From NCBI RefSeq assembly GCF_002632465.1, contig NZ_NIBS01000009.1:37486-81137 (forward strand): DNA of 43,652 bases. The letters run 5' to 3'. The notes under the pieces are model-generated. The model did not search any database, had not been told where the DNA came from, and was given only the letters and a program-made list of their open reading frames with translations. The translations under genes and the position numbers were made by a program. Positions 9,911-20,151 of the stretch are shown one piece after another (position 1 is the stretch's first letter; each line of letters opens with the position of its first letter). This stretch comes from Xenorhabdus budapestensis (GTDB lineage Bacteria; Pseudomonadota; Gammaproteobacteria; Enterobacterales; Enterobacteriaceae).

Positions 9911-11641
9911 GTGAATATACAGGCTATTCTTTCAGGAAAGATCAGTAGTGCGCTGATTGCAGCTGGTGCTCCAACCGATAGTGAAGCTCACGTTCGCCAA
10001 TCTGCAAAGGCACAATTTGGTGACTATCAGGCAAATGGTGTCATGGCGGCAGCTAAAAAAGCAGGTATGCCTCCCCGACAACTGGCAGAAAAAGTCGTCA
10101 ATTTGCTGGATCTGCAAGGAATTGCCAGCAAAGTCGAAATCGCTGGCCCCGGCTTTATCAACATTTTTCTTGATAAAGAGTGGGTTGCCACAAATACAGA
10201 AAACGCACTGAAAGCTGAAAAACTGGGCATTTCTCCTGTAGAGCCGCAAACTATCATTATCGACTATTCTGCTCCTAATGTTGCTAAACAGATGCATATT
10301 GGTCATATCCGCTCTACCATCATTGGTGATGCTGCTGCACGTACTCTTGAATTCCTCGGCCATAAAGTCATTCGCGCTAACCATCTTGGTGACTGGGGAA
10401 CCCAATTCGGGATGCTGATCGCTTACCTGGAGAAAGTGCAGAATGAAAATGCCAAAGATATGGCATTAGCAGATCTGGAAGAGTTCTATCGCGCCGCCAA
10501 GAAAAACTACGACGAAGATGAAGAATTTGCCATTCGTGCCCGTAACTATGTAGTGAAACTGCAAGGCGGGGACGAATATTGTCGTAACATGTGGCGCAAA
10601 TTGGTTGAGATAACCATGTCACAAAATCAGGCAACCTATAATCGCCTGAATGTCACTCTGACAGAAAAAGATGTTATGGGTGAAAGCCTGTATAACGATA
10701 TGCTGCCGGGGATCGTTGCTGACCTGAAACAACGTGGCATTGCTGTTGAAAGTGATGGGGCGACTGTGGTTTACCTTGATGAATTCAAGAATAAAGAAGG
10801 TGAACCAATGGGCATTATCATCCAGAAGAAAGATGGTGGTTATCTTTACACCACTACAGATATTGCCTGTGCCAAATACCGCCATGAAGTGCTGAATGCT
10901 GATCGGGTTCTCTACTATATTGATTCACGCCAGCATCAACATCTGATGCAAGCCTGGTCAATTGTACGTAAAGCTGGCTACATCCCTGAATCCATGTCAC
11001 TGGAACATCATATGTTCGGCATGATGCTGGGTAAAGATGGAAAACCATTCAAAACCCGTGCAGGTGGTACAGTGAAATTATCTGATTTACTGGATGAAGC
11101 TATTGAACGCGCGGATATGCTTATCCGTGAGAAAAATCCGGATATGCCGGAAGATGAACTGAAAAAAGTCGTCGAAGCAGTAGGCATCGGTGCAGTGAAA
11201 TATGCCGATCTTTCCAAAAGTCGTACCACAGACTATGTATTTGACTGGGATAATATGCTGGCCTTTGATGGCAACACCGCGCCTTATATGCAGTATGCTT
11301 ATACCCGCGTCTCTTCTATCTTCAAACGCGCTGAAATTGATGAAAACAGCCTGACATTACCAATCGTTCTGAACGAAGAGCGTGAACAAGCATTGGCTAC
11401 CCGTTTGTTGCAGTTTGAAGAAACCATCATTACTGTAGCCCGTGAAGGGACACCGCATGTGATGTGTGCTTATCTGTATGACCTGGCAGGCCTGTTTTCC
11501 GGTTTCTATGAACATTGCCCAATCCTGAACGCTGAAAGTGAAGAATTGCGCCAAAGCCGCCTGAAATTGGCGCTGTTGACGGCGAAGACCTTAAAACAAG
11601 GTCTTGATACTTTAGGTATCCAGACTGTAGAACGGATGTAA
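9911..11641 (+). CDS. argS: Arginyl-tRNA synthetase
   Basis: ArgRS (576 residues; E. coli 577) charges tRNA-Arg. The N-terminal tRNA D-loop-binding domain ([15 protein letters not shown]), the class I signature HIGH at residues 129-132 ([16 protein letters not shown]) and the C-terminal anticodon-binding helix bundle ending in GIQTVERM are present. As in E. coli ArgRS, no canonical KMSKS motif is obvious. The start is a GTG at 9911 with AAGGTAA upstream, and the N-terminus [11 protein letters not shown] matches the family. A strong terminator follows. Confidence 0.98.
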   Translation: MNIQAILSGKISSALIAAGAPTDSEAHVRQSAKAQFGDYQANGVMAAAKKAGMPPRQLAEKVVNLLDLQGIASKVEIAGPGFINIFLDKEWVATNTENALKAEKLGISPVEPQTIIIDYSAPNVAKQMHIGHIRSTIIGDAAARTLEFLGHKVIRANHLGDWGTQFGMLIAYLEKVQNENAKDMALADLEEFYRAAKKNYDEDEEFAIRARNYVVKLQGGDEYCRNMWRKLVEITMSQNQATYNRLNVTLTEKDVMGESLYNDMLPGIVADLKQRGIAVESDGATVVYLDEFKNKEGEPMGIIIQKKDGGYLYTTTDIACAKYRHEVLNADRVLYYIDSRQHQHLMQAWSIVRKAGYIPESMSLEHHMFGMMLGKDGKPFKTRAGGTVKLSDLLDEAIERADMLIREKNPDMPEDELKKVVEAVGIGAVKYADLSKSRTTDYVFDWDNMLAFDGNTAPYMQYAYTRVSSIFKRAEIDENSLTLPIVLNEEREQALATRLLQFEETIITVAREGTPHVMCAYLYDLAGLFSGFYEHCPILNAESEELRQSRLKLALLTAKTLKQGLDTLGIQTVERM

Positions 11642-11652
11642 CAGCATCTTAT

Positions 11653-11690
11653 AAAAACGGGCGTAAAATGATTTTTCCGCCCGTTTTTTT
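11653..11690 (+). terminator. Rho-independent terminator after argS
   Basis: Arms AAAAACGGGCG (11653-11663) and CGCCCGTTTTT (11678-11688) form an 11-bp stem with a run of T residues on the plus strand. It also carries an A-run on its left side and could act on convergent murJ transcripts. Confidence 0.9.
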
Positions 11691-11710
11691 CTGGCAATGT
11701 CAGATAATCA

Positions 11711-13246
11711 CTATAATCCCCGATGAGCAAAATCCTTTAATCGGAACCCCATCAAAGCTAATGCCGCAAAATAGCTACCAGCCCCAGCAATGACAATGCC
11801 CATCAATCGCAACAAGCGCAATGCCATATTACCCTGCTCCCAGGCAGGCATAATCCACAACATTGTCAGTAATACCCCCACCATCACTACAATCGCCACT
11901 AACAACTTAAGCAAGAATACGCCCCATCCTGCTAATGGTTTGAATATTTCACGTTTACGCAATTGCCAGTAGAGCATAGCTGCATTAAAACAAGCCGCTA
12001 AACCAATGGAAAGTGCCAACCCCGCATGTTTCAGTGGGCCGATAAAGGCAAGGTTCATTAGCTGAGTCAGAATCAAGGTAGCAATCGCAATCTTGACCGG
12101 CGTTTTAATATCCTGACGGGAATAAAAACCAGGGGCCAAAATTTTAACCACAATCAACCCCATTAACCCGAAGGAATAGGCAATCAGTGCTCGTTGCGTC
12201 ATTTCTGCATCAAACGCGGAAAAATTACCATACTGAAAAAGTGAAACTGTCAAGGGTTCTGCCAGAATGCCCAACGCTACCGCGCAAGGGAGTGCTAAAA
12301 GAAAACAGAGACGTAATCCCCAGTCCATTAATTTACGATACTCTTCATGGTTTCCACTGGAAAAACTTTTCGCCAGAGAAGGCAACAAAATCGTTCCCAA
12401 TGCCACACCTAACACTCCGGAAGGTAATTCCATTAAACGATCAGCGTAATACATCCATGAAACAGAGCCTGAAACCAGAAACGAGGCAAAAATTGTATTG
12501 ATGATCAGAGAAATCTGGCTGACTGATACCCCCAGAATGGCAGGCCCCATCTGACGGATAACCCGCCATACACCACTGTCGCGGAAAGAAACACGCGGCA
12601 ATACTAACATGCCTATTTTTTTCAGATGAGGAAGTTGGTATGCCAATTGCCAGATGCCACCAGCAACAACAGCCCATCCCAGAGCCATTACTGGTGGATT
12701 ACAATAAGGTGCAACAAACAGTGAAAAGATAATCATGCTGATATTCAGCAGGGTTGGTGCAAAGGCGGGAACAGAAAAACGATTCCAAGTATTGAGGATC
12801 GCCCCTGCCAAAGATGCTAAAGAAATTAAAAAGATATACGGAAATGTGATTCTGAGTAAATCACGAGTTAAAACAAATTTGTCTGGTGTATCGGTAAAAC
12901 CGGGCGCAGTAACATAAATAACCCAGGGTGCCGCGATCACACCAATCACTGTGACAATCGCCAGAATCAACGTCAACATACCTGAAACATAGGCAATAAA
13001 CGTCCGTGTTGCTTCATCTCCCTGCTGATCTTTGTATTCAGCAAGAATAGGAACAAAAGCCTGCGAAAAAGCACCCTCAGCAAAAATGCGGCGTAACAGG
13101 TTAGGTAATTTGAAGGCAACAAAAAAGGCGTCTGTTGCCACTCCTGCACCAAATATACGAGCAATAATGGCATCACGAATGAAGCCCAGCACGCGTGAAA
13201 ACATCGTCATTGAACTGACTGCTGCCAGTGATTTTAATAAATTCAT
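11711..13246 (-). CDS. murJ: Lipid II flippase MurJ
   Basis: MurJ (511 residues, equal to E. coli MurJ) is an MOP-superfamily inner-membrane flippase that exports lipid II for peptidoglycan synthesis. About fourteen hydrophobic segments run through the protein. The N-terminus [20 protein letters not shown] and the family stretch [20 protein letters not shown] with conserved arginines are diagnostic. The ATG at 13246 is chosen because an upstream in-frame extension to 13381 is not conserved. It is convergent with argS across the shared terminator. In E. coli, yceH and mviM lie between rimJ and murJ; neither is present. Confidence 0.96.
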   Translation of the reverse strand: MNLLKSLAAVSSMTMFSRVLGFIRDAIIARIFGAGVATDAFFVAFKLPNLLRRIFAEGAFSQAFVPILAEYKDQQGDEATRTFIAYVSGMLTLILAIVTVIGVIAAPWVIYVTAPGFTDTPDKFVLTRDLLRITFPYIFLISLASLAGAILNTWNRFSVPAFAPTLLNISMIIFSLFVAPYCNPPVMALGWAVVAGGIWQLAYQLPHLKKIGMLVLPRVSFRDSGVWRVIRQMGPAILGVSVSQISLIINTIFASFLVSGSVSWMYYADRLMELPSGVLGVALGTILLPSLAKSFSSGNHEEYRKLMDWGLRLCFLLALPCAVALGILAEPLTVSLFQYGNFSAFDAEMTQRALIAYSFGLMGLIVVKILAPGFYSRQDIKTPVKIAIATLILTQLMNLAFIGPLKHAGLALSIGLAACFNAAMLYWQLRKREIFKPLAGWGVFLLKLLVAIVVMVGVLLTMLWIMPAWEQGNMALRLLRLMGIVIAGAGSYFAALALMGFRLKDFAHRGL

Positions 13247-13475
13247 AATATTATTTAAAAAGTCTATTTTTATGACATGCATATGAAAGCGTAAAGCAAT
13301 TCCACCAGACATGCTCAACATGACAAAGCACAACGATCTATGGTAAAGAATATGATCTGATGAGATAGCACTGATAGGCAAAGTTTAACAGACAAAAACT
13401 CTGTCTACATTGGCTATCTCTTTTTTATTAATTATTTTTATACCTGCAAACTCAGAAAATAATCCTTCACCTTTT

Positions 13476-14048
13476 TTACCAGTTATCATCAGTCAATGCG
13501 GTCAGAACATGATCTTGCCAGACTCCATCTATCATTAGGTATTTCCTGGCATATCCTTCCCGCTCAAAATTCAGTTTTTTGAGCAAGTTTCCACTTCTAT
13601 GATTGTGCGGCATATAGTTGGCCATAATTCGGTGCATTTTCTGATCACGCTGCATATAACGGATAGCAGGTTGTAACGCTTCATACATTAACCCCTGCCC
13701 TTGTCGTTTTTCCGCCAAAGAGTAGCCAAGATAACAAGAATGGAATGCGCCACGTACAACATTGGTGAAATTTGCCACTCCGATAATTTCGCGTTCATCA
13801 AGGCCTAACAATACAAAATTGAATATCGTATTTTGCCGTTGTAATTCTGCAAAATAACTCAGTCTGTTTATCCAGCCCGAAGGCTGGTAAAAACTGCTAT
13901 CCCTTGTTGGCTCCCACGGTTTAAGAAAATCTTTATTTTCTGAATAATATTCAGCCAAACGATAAGCATCACGTTCATATACCAGACGAACAACCATCCT
14001 ATCTGTAATAAAACGAACTTTAGGCGATGTAGACCGATAACCAAACAT
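13476..14048 (-). CDS. rimJ: Ribosomal protein S5 alanine N-acetyltransferase RimJ
   Basis: RimJ (190 residues; E. coli 194) is a GNAT-fold enzyme that acetylates the N-terminus of ribosomal protein S5. The acetyl-CoA-binding region ([19 protein letters not shown]) and the C-terminal stretch [20 protein letters not shown] are conserved. The ATG at 14048 begins [11 protein letters not shown] as in the family. It is divergent from mdtH across a 176-base gap that should hold both promoters, the same divergent pair as in E. coli. Confidence 0.95.
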   Translation of the reverse strand: MFGYRSTSPKVRFITDRMVVRLVYERDAYRLAEYYSENKDFLKPWEPTRDSSFYQPSGWINRLSYFAELQRQNTIFNFVLLGLDEREIIGVANFTNVVRGAFHSCYLGYSLAEKRQGQGLMYEALQPAIRYMQRDQKMHRIMANYMPHNHRSGNLLKKLNFEREGYARKYLMIDGVWQDHVLTALTDDNW

Positions 14049-14224
14049 GCCTTCTCCTGATATTTATTTTGCAAAAACTCTGAATAATTTATCGCTAATA
14101 AAAAGTAATATCATTGTCTCACGATAAAAAAATATCATCTATAAACCCTCTATCCTAAAGATAAGATTACGTCCAGAATGATAGAAATTTCATTATTTAC
14201 TTCCTTATATCTCAATGGTGCGAA

Positions 14225-15430
14225 ATGTCATCGGTTTCACAAGCCCGTAGTTTAGGAAAATATTTTCTGTTATTTGATAATTTACTGGTCGTTTTAGGAT
14301 TTTTCGTTGTTTTTCCATTAATTTCTATTCGTTTTGTCGAACAATTGGGTTGGGCGGCTGTCATTGTTGGTTTCGCATTGGGGCTTCGCCAACTCATTCA
14401 ACAGGGATTAGGGATCTTTGGTGGAGCTATTGCTGATAAGTTTGGCGCCAAACCGATGATTGTCACTGGTATGTTATTGCGTGCATCAGGTTTTGCCCTG
14501 ATGGCAATGGCCTCTGAACCGTGGATATTAATACTTTCCTGTGCTTTGTCTGCTCTGGGCGGAACACTGTTCGATCCACCAAGAGCTGCGCTGGTGATAA
14601 AATTAACCCGCCCTCATGAGCGTGGGCGCTTCTATTCACTACTGTTGATGCAAGACAGTGCAGGAGCTGTGATTGGTGCACTGATAGGAAGCTGGTTATT
14701 ACAATACAACTTCAATATCGTGTGCTGGATCGGAGCCGGAATTTTTGTTTTGGCCGCAATAGCTAATGCCTGGTTATTACCGGCATATCGTATTTCGACA
14801 ATTCGATCTCCTATCAAAGAAGGCATGATAAGGGTCATTAAAGATCGACGATTCTTTTATTATGTACTGACCCTAACGGGATACTTTATTTTGTCAGTAC
14901 AAGTCATGTTGATGTTCCCGATTGTTATCCATGAAATTTCCGGTAGCCATACAGCCGTTAAATGGATGTATGCCATTGAAGCCGCTATTTCCCTGACATT
15001 GCTTTACCCTATCGCACGTTGGAGCGAAAAATATTTCCGGTTGGAACAACGCCTGATGATGGGTTTATTTTTAATGAGTTTCTGCATGTTTCCAATCGGT
15101 TGGATCGACCAATTACATCTTCTGTTTGCCCTGATTGCCTTGTTTTATTTAGGCACAGTAACAGCAGAGCCTGCCCGTGAAATACTCAGCGCTGGGCTGG
15201 CTGATCCCAGAGCACGCGGCAGCTACATGGGGTTCAGCCGTTTAGGACTGGCTCTGGGTGGCGTATTTGGTTACACCGGTGGTGGCTGGCTTTATGATAC
15301 AGGCCATGCTTTGAACATGCCTCAATTACCTTGGATCTTTTTGGGATTGATCGGCTTATTCACCATTTATGCACTTCACCGCCAATTTAATCAGAAAAAA
15401 ATTGAGCCAGTCACCATTAGTAAACGTTAA
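14225..15430 (+). CDS. mdtH: MdtH, major facilitator multidrug exporter
   Basis: This 401-residue MFS transporter (E. coli MdtH 402) has about twelve membrane segments. The MFS motif A equivalent, [15 protein letters not shown], lies between segments 2 and 3. In E. coli, overexpressed MdtH gives modest quinolone resistance; the natural substrate is unknown. The ATG at 14225 begins [19 protein letters not shown], the family start. It is divergent from rimJ and 50 bases upstream of yceB; grxB, which lies between mdtH and yceB in E. coli, is absent. Confidence 0.94.
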   Translation: MSSVSQARSLGKYFLLFDNLLVVLGFFVVFPLISIRFVEQLGWAAVIVGFALGLRQLIQQGLGIFGGAIADKFGAKPMIVTGMLLRASGFALMAMASEPWILILSCALSALGGTLFDPPRAALVIKLTRPHERGRFYSLLLMQDSAGAVIGALIGSWLLQYNFNIVCWIGAGIFVLAAIANAWLLPAYRISTIRSPIKEGMIRVIKDRRFFYYVLTLTGYFILSVQVMLMFPIVIHEISGSHTAVKWMYAIEAAISLTLLYPIARWSEKYFRLEQRLMMGLFLMSFCMFPIGWIDQLHLLFALIALFYLGTVTAEPAREILSAGLADPRARGSYMGFSRLGLALGGVFGYTGGGWLYDTGHALNMPQLPWIFLGLIGLFTIYALHRQFNQKKIEPVTISKR

Positions 15431-15480
15431 TGGTATAAGTAATGGTGTAAAATCTGCCCGTTGAAAATAAAGGAGACAAT

Positions 15481-16044
15481 ATGAAAAAATTTTTATTAGG
15501 GGCAGCATTAGTGCTGGTTGGTTTACTCAGTGGCTGTGATCAATTCAAGGATATCAGTATCAATGAAGGTCTGCTTAATGATTATCTATTAAAAAAAATA
15601 CATTATCAGAAAGATATCAGCATTCCTGGAATAACAAGTGCCAATATTAGCCTGGGAAATTTAACCAGCCAGATAGGCCGTCAGGATCCGGAAAAAATTG
15701 AACTGACCAGTCAGGCAAAAGTTGAAATTGCAACAATATTTGGGTCTATACAAACTGATATGAAATTGACTCTCAGAGCTAAGCCCGTATTTGATGCAGA
15801 AAAAGGCGCTATTTTTGTTAAGGGACTGGAAATCGTGGACTATCAGACAACACCTGAAAAAGCGGCGAAACCCATCAAGGCATTGATGCCCTATCTGAAC
15901 ACTTCGTTAAGTGAATTTTTTGATACTCATCCGGTTTATGTTTTGAATCCAGAAAAAAGTAAGGTTGAAGCTGCTGCTACAAAATTCTCCAAGGGATTGG
16001 AAATTAAACCGGGTAAACTGGTTATCGGACTAACTGATAAATAA
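15481..16044 (+). CDS. yceB: YceB, DUF1439 lipoprotein
   Basis: This 187-residue protein has a lipoprotein signal ending in the lipobox LSGC (residues 16-19), so it should be lipid-modified and held in the envelope. The body matches the DUF1439 (YceB) family (QFKDISINEGLLNDYL, SQAKVEIATIFGSIQTDMKL), which is related to tubular lipid-binding folds. No biochemical function is established. AAAGGAG lies just upstream of the ATG. A strong hairpin follows the stop. Confidence 0.9.
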   Translation: MKKFLLGAALVLVGLLSGCDQFKDISINEGLLNDYLLKKIHYQKDISIPGITSANISLGNLTSQIGRQDPEKIELTSQAKVEIATIFGSIQTDMKLTLRAKPVFDAEKGAIFVKGLEIVDYQTTPEKAAKPIKALMPYLNTSLSEFFDTHPVYVLNPEKSKVEAAATKFSKGLEIKPGKLVIGLTDK

Positions 16045-16063
16045 TTTTAATTGTCTTTGAAAT

Positions 16064-16106
16064 AATAAGGGGTAAATTATGATAAATAATTTGCCCCTTA
16101 TTTTAG
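16064..16106. terminator. Terminator after yceB
   Basis: A 17-bp stem (16064-16080 with 16086-16102, one G-T pair) is centred on AAGGGGTAAATTAT and followed by TTTTAG on the plus strand. It probably serves yceB and, from the other side, the minus-strand ycdY transcript. Confidence 0.85.
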
Positions 16107-16156
16107 CAATAATTCACTCAATTATCGTCTGAAATGGAATTAACAAAGTGACAACA

Positions 16157-16699
16157 TCACTCAGACTCTAATTCTTCACGTAATGCCTGTAATGCCTCAC
16201 GGCTAATAATAGCCAGAGTTCGATAAAAACCACTGATGGCATGTGCTTCAACTTTTCCAAGAAATTGCCCACACCATGGCAATAAATATTCATCAAACAA
16301 TGTTATTTGGGCCTGAACTTCATCTTCTGCCGCCTGCTCTTCTAACCATGATGCTGCCAGCAATAAAGAACCAAACTGATCTGCCGCAGTATCCGATAAT
16401 GGCATTCCCCGCGCTATCAGGAATTGACGCACTTCATTTTCTGTTCCGTCAGTATAGTCAGAGCGACAAATAGCGACCTTAGCTGACTCTCCTACAAATA
16501 AAGCCTGATAATCAGACTCTATTACGGACAATTCGCAATTTTGTTGTAAGCGATCCAACAACTCATTTTGCTCTAAAGGCCATGCTTGTTTTAACTTTCC
16601 TTCAGCAACCATAGTCATCAAAGGTTGTAACAATGGATCTTGTGGTGCTCGATTAAACAGCGTACCCAGTATGCGGCAAATAATAGAAAATTCGTTCAT
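16157..16699 (-). CDS. ycdY: YcdY, TorD/DmsD-family chaperone
   Basis: This 180-residue all-helical protein matches YcdY (E. coli 184), a member of the TorD-family redox-enzyme maturation chaperones (core YQALFVGESAKVAICRSDYT and a C-terminal helical part ending REALQALREELESE). In E. coli, YcdY assists the zinc phosphatase YcdX, encoded by the adjacent gene. Here ycdX is missing and ycdY follows ghrA with a 96-base gap. The chaperone may therefore serve another client or be a leftover. The ATG at 16699 is the only reasonable start. Confidence 0.88.
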   Translation of the reverse strand: MNEFSIICRILGTLFNRAPQDPLLQPLMTMVAEGKLKQAWPLEQNELLDRLQQNCELSVIESDYQALFVGESAKVAICRSDYTDGTENEVRQFLIARGMPLSDTAADQFGSLLLAASWLEEQAAEDEVQAQITLFDEYLLPWCGQFLGKVEAHAISGFYRTLAIISREALQALREELESE

Positions 16700-16795
16700 G
16701 ATTTAATTTAATCCCAACAACTTAAAATAAAACTACAACTTGAAAGATAATGGATATATTGTCCCTAATCCTCAGCTATGTTGTAAAGCTGCTTA

Positions 16796-17737
16796 TTAAT
16801 ATCCAAGTGACATATCCACAAGGCCAGTTGGTGTTTCCCCTTGTTCTATTCGTTGGATATTTTCACTAATGATATCCATCGCCAGTTCAGGAATGGTCGT
16901 TGCGGCAACATGCGGCGTAATATTGATACGAGGATGAGTCCAGAATGGGTGCATATTTGATAAAGGCTCTTCTGCAAACACATCAAGCGTTGCACCTGCG
17001 ATATATCCTTTATCAATGGCAGTCAGGAGATCTTGCTCAACAAGGTGAGAACCTCTTGCTATGTTAATAATATACGCTGCCTTTTTTAACTGACTGAATA
17101 ACGATAGGTTTAAAATCCCACGGGTTTCAGGTGTATTAGGAAGAAGGTTAATCAACACTTTACAACCAGAAAGAAATTCACCTAATTGTTCCTTTCCATA
17201 AAAACTTTCAACATTATCAAATTCTTTTGCTGTCTTACTCCAGCAACGCACAGTGAAATCAAACTCCATCAACTTCCCAATCACACTACGCCCCAATACT
17301 CCTGCACCTAATACCCCAATAACGAAATCTTTCCGGTTGTGAGGAAGTAGTAGCTGCCAAATACGTTGCTCCTGATACCGTTTATACTCATCCATTCGGC
17401 GGAAATAGTATAAAACTGAACTAATGGCATATTCCTGCATCTGACGCCCCATGCCAGTATCTTCGAGGCGAATCAATGGAACCTTAGCAGGTAACATGCC
17501 GGGATTGTTTAACTCTTGCTCGAGAATGGAATCAACACCAGCACCCAACGCAAATATTCCTTTGAGATTTTCACGATTCGCTAACATTTCATAAGGAGGA
17601 TGCCAAACAAGAGCATAATCAGCCGGGGCATGATCTCCACTGACCCAGTTTCTCACTTTGGCAGTGGGCAGACGCTTTTCTATTCCTTGGATCCACTCAT
17701 CGGCATCAAATGAAGGGCTAAAAAAAATGATGTTCAT
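16796..17737 (-). CDS. ghrA: Glyoxylate/hydroxypyruvate reductase A
   Basis: GhrA (313 residues; E. coli 312) is a cytoplasmic NADPH-dependent 2-hydroxyacid dehydrogenase reducing glyoxylate and hydroxypyruvate. The nucleotide-binding motif GVLGAGVLGRSVIGKL, the catalytic-arginine region NIARGSHLVE, the acidic region DVFAEEPL and the histidine region ITPHVAATT are present. The ATG at 17737 (MNIIFFSPSFDADEWI) matches the E. coli N-terminus; an ATG 15 bases upstream is possible, and neither has a strong ribosome site. In E. coli ghrA lies beside the tRNA-Ser gene serX, as here. Confidence 0.95.
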   Translation of the reverse strand: MNIIFFSPSFDADEWIQGIEKRLPTAKVRNWVSGDHAPADYALVWHPPYEMLANRENLKGIFALGAGVDSILEQELNNPGMLPAKVPLIRLEDTGMGRQMQEYAISSVLYYFRRMDEYKRYQEQRIWQLLLPHNRKDFVIGVLGAGVLGRSVIGKLMEFDFTVRCWSKTAKEFDNVESFYGKEQLGEFLSGCKVLINLLPNTPETRGILNLSLFSQLKKAAYIINIARGSHLVEQDLLTAIDKGYIAGATLDVFAEEPLSNMHPFWTHPRINITPHVAATTIPELAMDIISENIQRIEQGETPTGLVDMSLGY

Positions 17738-18048
17738 ATAATCTCGTTCCATTATTGTTTTTTGATAGATTTAACCGATTTCTGAAAGGTTGCAAGTAAC
17801 TATAGATGAATAGGATACGAAAACATTGATAATGTCACCCAGTTAACATATTTATTGCGACACGCTATAAAAGTGACATCCACTATTATAAGTGTTTGCC
17901 AGGCAATCAAATTGTTTTTTATTTGTCTAATCAGTCAAAAAGCCTGAAAAAATCGTGACAAGTCTGTTGACGCCTGCACTGCTTTTCCCTATAGTAGCGC
18001 CCCGTTGCAGCGACGAACACAGAAAGAATCCCTGCAACAACAAAATAT
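17738..18048. other. Spacer between ghrA and tRNA-Ser genes
   Basis: This 311-base stretch holds the ghrA leader on the minus strand and the tRNA promoter at 17967-17995. No coding potential is convincing. AT-rich runs upstream of the promoter (around 17905-17930) would fit an UP-element or Fis region, but I see no clear site. Confidence 0.5.
17967..17995 (+). promoter_or_regulatory. Stable-RNA type promoter for tRNA-Ser genes
   Basis: A -35 TTGACG (17967-17972) and a -10 TATAGT (17990-17995) are separated by exactly 17 bases and followed by a GC-rich discriminator (AGCGCCCCG), the hallmark of stringently controlled stable-RNA promoters. The first tRNA begins about 47 bases after the expected start site. 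Confidence 0.85.
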
Positions 18049-18138
18049 GGTGAGGTGTCCGAGTGGTTGAAGGAGCACGCCTGGAAAGTGTGTATACGTG
18101 AAAACGTATCGAGGGTTCGAATCCCTCCCTCACCGCCA
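18049..18138 (+). tRNA. tRNA-Ser (anticodon GGA), copy 1
   Basis: This 90-base class II tRNA begins GGTGAGGTGTCCGAGTGG and ends with an encoded CCA. The anticodon loop CTGGAAA carries GGA at 18083-18085 and closes with stem CACGC/GTGTG. The long variable arm forms ATACGT-GAAA-ACGTAT. The T arm GAGGGTTCGAATCCCTC is intact. It is closely similar to E. coli serW/serX. It lies 23 bases upstream of a second copy and is probably co-transcribed with it. Confidence 0.97.
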
Positions 18139-18161
18139 TATTTTGAAAAAACTAAAAATAC

Positions 18162-18251
18162 GGTGAGGTGTCCGAGTGGTTGAAGGAGCACGCCTGGAAA
18201 GTGTGTATACGCAAAAGCGTATCGAGGGTTCGAATCCCTCCCTCACCGCCA
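18162..18251 (+). tRNA. tRNA-Ser (anticodon GGA), copy 2
   Basis: This is a second 90-base tRNA-Ser identical to the first except in the variable arm, which reads ATACGC-AAAA-GCGTAT instead of ATACGT-GAAA-ACGTAT. The stem change is compensatory, so pairing is preserved. The anticodon GGA is at 18196-18198 and CCA is encoded. It shares the upstream promoter at 17967. Confidence 0.97.
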
Positions 18252-18486
18252 CTTCTTTAAGAAAGCCTGATTGTCCTCACTAAACCAATTTAGTCATCTT
18301 CTTCCGAACCAATTTCTTATCTTTGATTGTTCATCGCAACATAGATCACTTCTCACGAATAATTTTCTAATAAACAATTTATTAAAAATATTGGTGATCA
18401 TTTTATTTTTTCACCATCTATTGTCTTCGACATTTGACCAACCTCTTTTATCATTACCTTTATTTCCTAACGTTAAGGAGCTATAT

Positions 18487-19644
18487 ATGTCCACTGTCGT
18501 GTTACCTCGTATTATGGAAATAGGTGGTGGGACTATCATCAATCTTGCGAAAATTATGCAAAGTATCCGCAGTAAAAAACCGCTGATTGTGACAGACAAA
18601 ATGATGGTTCAGTTAGGTTATCTCGATAAACTGCAATCTATCCTGCAAAAAGCTGGTATTGAAAGTGATGTCTATGCTGACACAATACCTGAACCTACTG
18701 CTGCTTCTATTCAGGCTGGGATTGAAAAGGTAAAAAGTGGTTTGTTTGACGCCGTTATTGCACTTGGAGGAGGAAGCCCGATTGACAGTGCAAAGGCCAT
18801 CGCCGTGATTGGTAAATTTGGCGGAACAATCAACGAATATCGTTTCCCCCTCCAATTCAATGAACAAGGGCTACCTGTGATTGCCATTCCGACAACGGCA
18901 GGAACAGGTTCAGAATGTACTCGCTTCACAATTATTACTGATGAAAAAACCGACGAAAAATTGCTTTGCATAGGTACGGGATTCATGCCGATCGCCGCTA
19001 TTATCGACTATGAGTTGACTATCAGCGTTCCGGCAAGAACGACGGCAGATACCGGCATTGATGCAATGACTCATGCCATTGAAGCCTATGTTAGCCGGAA
19101 AGCCAATCCCTATTCAGATAGCCAGGCTATTGCTGCCATGAAACTCATCGGCCCCAACCTGCGCAAGGTATATCATGACGGCAATAATAAAGCTGCCCGT
19201 GAAGCGATGATACTGGGTTCAACTCTGGCAGGCATTGCTTTTTCTAACTCTTCTGTTGCACTTGTACACGGTATGAGCCGCCCTATCGGCGCTTTCTTCC
19301 ATGTTCCACATGGTTTATCCAATGCCATGTTACTTCCTGCCGTTACCCGTTTTTCTTTAGATGCAGCCAAAGAGCGTTATGCCGAATGCGCTCGCGCACT
19401 AACTTTTGCAAAACTAACAGACAATGACGATGTAGCCGGTGAAAAACTTCTGATAACTTTAGCCGATTTGAATAAAGAGTTTTCTGTGCCGACACCAGAG
19501 CAATTTGGTATCAATAAAACACGCTTCTTTGAGGTTGTGGAAATAATGGCAAAACAAGCTGAAGCCTCCGGTTCACCGGGTAATAATCCGCGTATTCCAA
19601 CGATTGCAGAAATGGTAGCTATTTATAAGCAATTATGGAATTAA
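18487..19644 (+). CDS. Iron-containing (group III) alcohol dehydrogenase
   Basis: This 385-residue protein belongs to the Fe-ADH/glycerol dehydrogenase-like superfamily. The NAD(P)-binding motif GGGSPIDSAKA is at residues 94-104, and the four metal ligands appear as D192, H196, H261 and H275 within IDAMTHAIEAYVS and HGMSRPIGAFFHVPHGLSNA. The catalytic set is complete. The ATG at 18487 with AAGGAG six bases upstream is chosen; an in-frame extension to 18271 is AT-rich and unlike the family. The substrate cannot be read from sequence; relatives reduce aldehydes, butanal, lactaldehyde or sulfolactaldehyde-type compounds. It stands alone between the tRNAs and decayed genes, with its own terminator. 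Confidence 0.9.
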   Translation: MSTVVLPRIMEIGGGTIINLAKIMQSIRSKKPLIVTDKMMVQLGYLDKLQSILQKAGIESDVYADTIPEPTAASIQAGIEKVKSGLFDAVIALGGGSPIDSAKAIAVIGKFGGTINEYRFPLQFNEQGLPVIAIPTTAGTGSECTRFTIITDEKTDEKLLCIGTGFMPIAAIIDYELTISVPARTTADTGIDAMTHAIEAYVSRKANPYSDSQAIAAMKLIGPNLRKVYHDGNNKAAREAMILGSTLAGIAFSNSSVALVHGMSRPIGAFFHVPHGLSNAMLLPAVTRFSLDAAKERYAECARALTFAKLTDNDDVAGEKLLITLADLNKEFSVPTPEQFGINKTRFFEVVEIMAKQAEASGSPGNNPRIPTIAEMVAIYKQLWN

Positions 19645-19667
19645 TAGCCTGTTTATTACGGAAACAT

Positions 19668-19691
19668 AATACCCTGTTAATCCAGGGTATT
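19668..19691 (+). terminator. Hairpin after alcohol dehydrogenase
   Basis: A perfect 9-bp stem AATACCCTG / CAGGGTATT (19668-19676, 19683-19691) with a six-base loop lies just after the stop. The U-tract is poor, so strength is uncertain. Confidence 0.6.
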
Positions 19692-19718
19692 GCCCAGCAC
19701 CTGCATTACATGGCCTTC

Positions 19719-20150
19719 TTATATAATCAACATAATCTTGCCGATATGTTTGCCACTTTCCATCAATGTGTGTGCTTCAGCAGCTTGTTCTAGTGGAAAT
19801 ATTTTAAAGATTTGGGGCCTAATCCTGCCCTGTTCCAACAACGGCCAAACTTTTTTATATAAATCGTGAGCTATAAATGCTTTATCTTCAATACTACGAG
19901 GACGCAACATTGAGCCAGTAAGCGTCAAACGCTTTTGCATCAAAGGGGATAAATTCAACTCTCTCACTTTACCATCCAACAAACCAATCTGAGCAATCCT
20001 GCCTTCTACAGCCGCCGCCTGAAAGTTTTTCGCTACATATTCTCCGGCAATCAGATCGACAATCACATCCGCCCCTCGCCCATTAGTCACCGAGTGAGTC
20101 TGCGCAACAAAATCTTCAGTCCGATAATTGATAGCAACATCCGCGCCTAA
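19719..20150 (-). pseudogene. C-terminal fragment of PIG3/Qor-type quinone oxidoreductase
   Basis: The open frame from 20150 down to 19719 encodes LGADVAINYRTEDFVAQTHS and then ADVIVDLIAGEYVAKNF..., followed by HTLMESGKHIGKIMLII. This is the C-terminal half of a zinc-independent medium-chain NAD(P)H:quinone oxidoreductase (cofactor-binding domain end plus last strand). About 180-190 N-terminal residues, with the catalytic domain and the glycine-rich motif, are missing. The coding sequence stops abruptly at about 20150, where an argininosuccinate-lyase-like fragment begins on the other strand. Without its N-terminus it cannot be a functional oxidoreductase. A Met at 20090 could start a small protein, but that is unlikely to matter. 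Confidence 0.82.
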
Positions 20151-20151
20151 T

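Noticed and set aside
17927-18191. Minus-strand frames across the tRNA-Ser genes
   Set aside because: They are antisense of two structured tRNA genes and the promoter region; similar phantom proteins arise at every tRNA-Ser.
18049-18251. tRNA-Ser as an active attachment site
   Set aside because: The 3' part of the tRNA recurs only in the tandem copy, and no integrase gene is in the window.
18271-18486. N-terminal extension of the alcohol dehydrogenase
   Set aside because: AT-rich, not family-like; the ATG at 18487 has AAGGAG at good spacing and gives the normal length.
19719-20090. Short functional protein from the quinone oxidoreductase fragment
   Set aside because: It lacks the catalytic domain and glycine-rich cofactor motif, and the break coincides with another broken gene.
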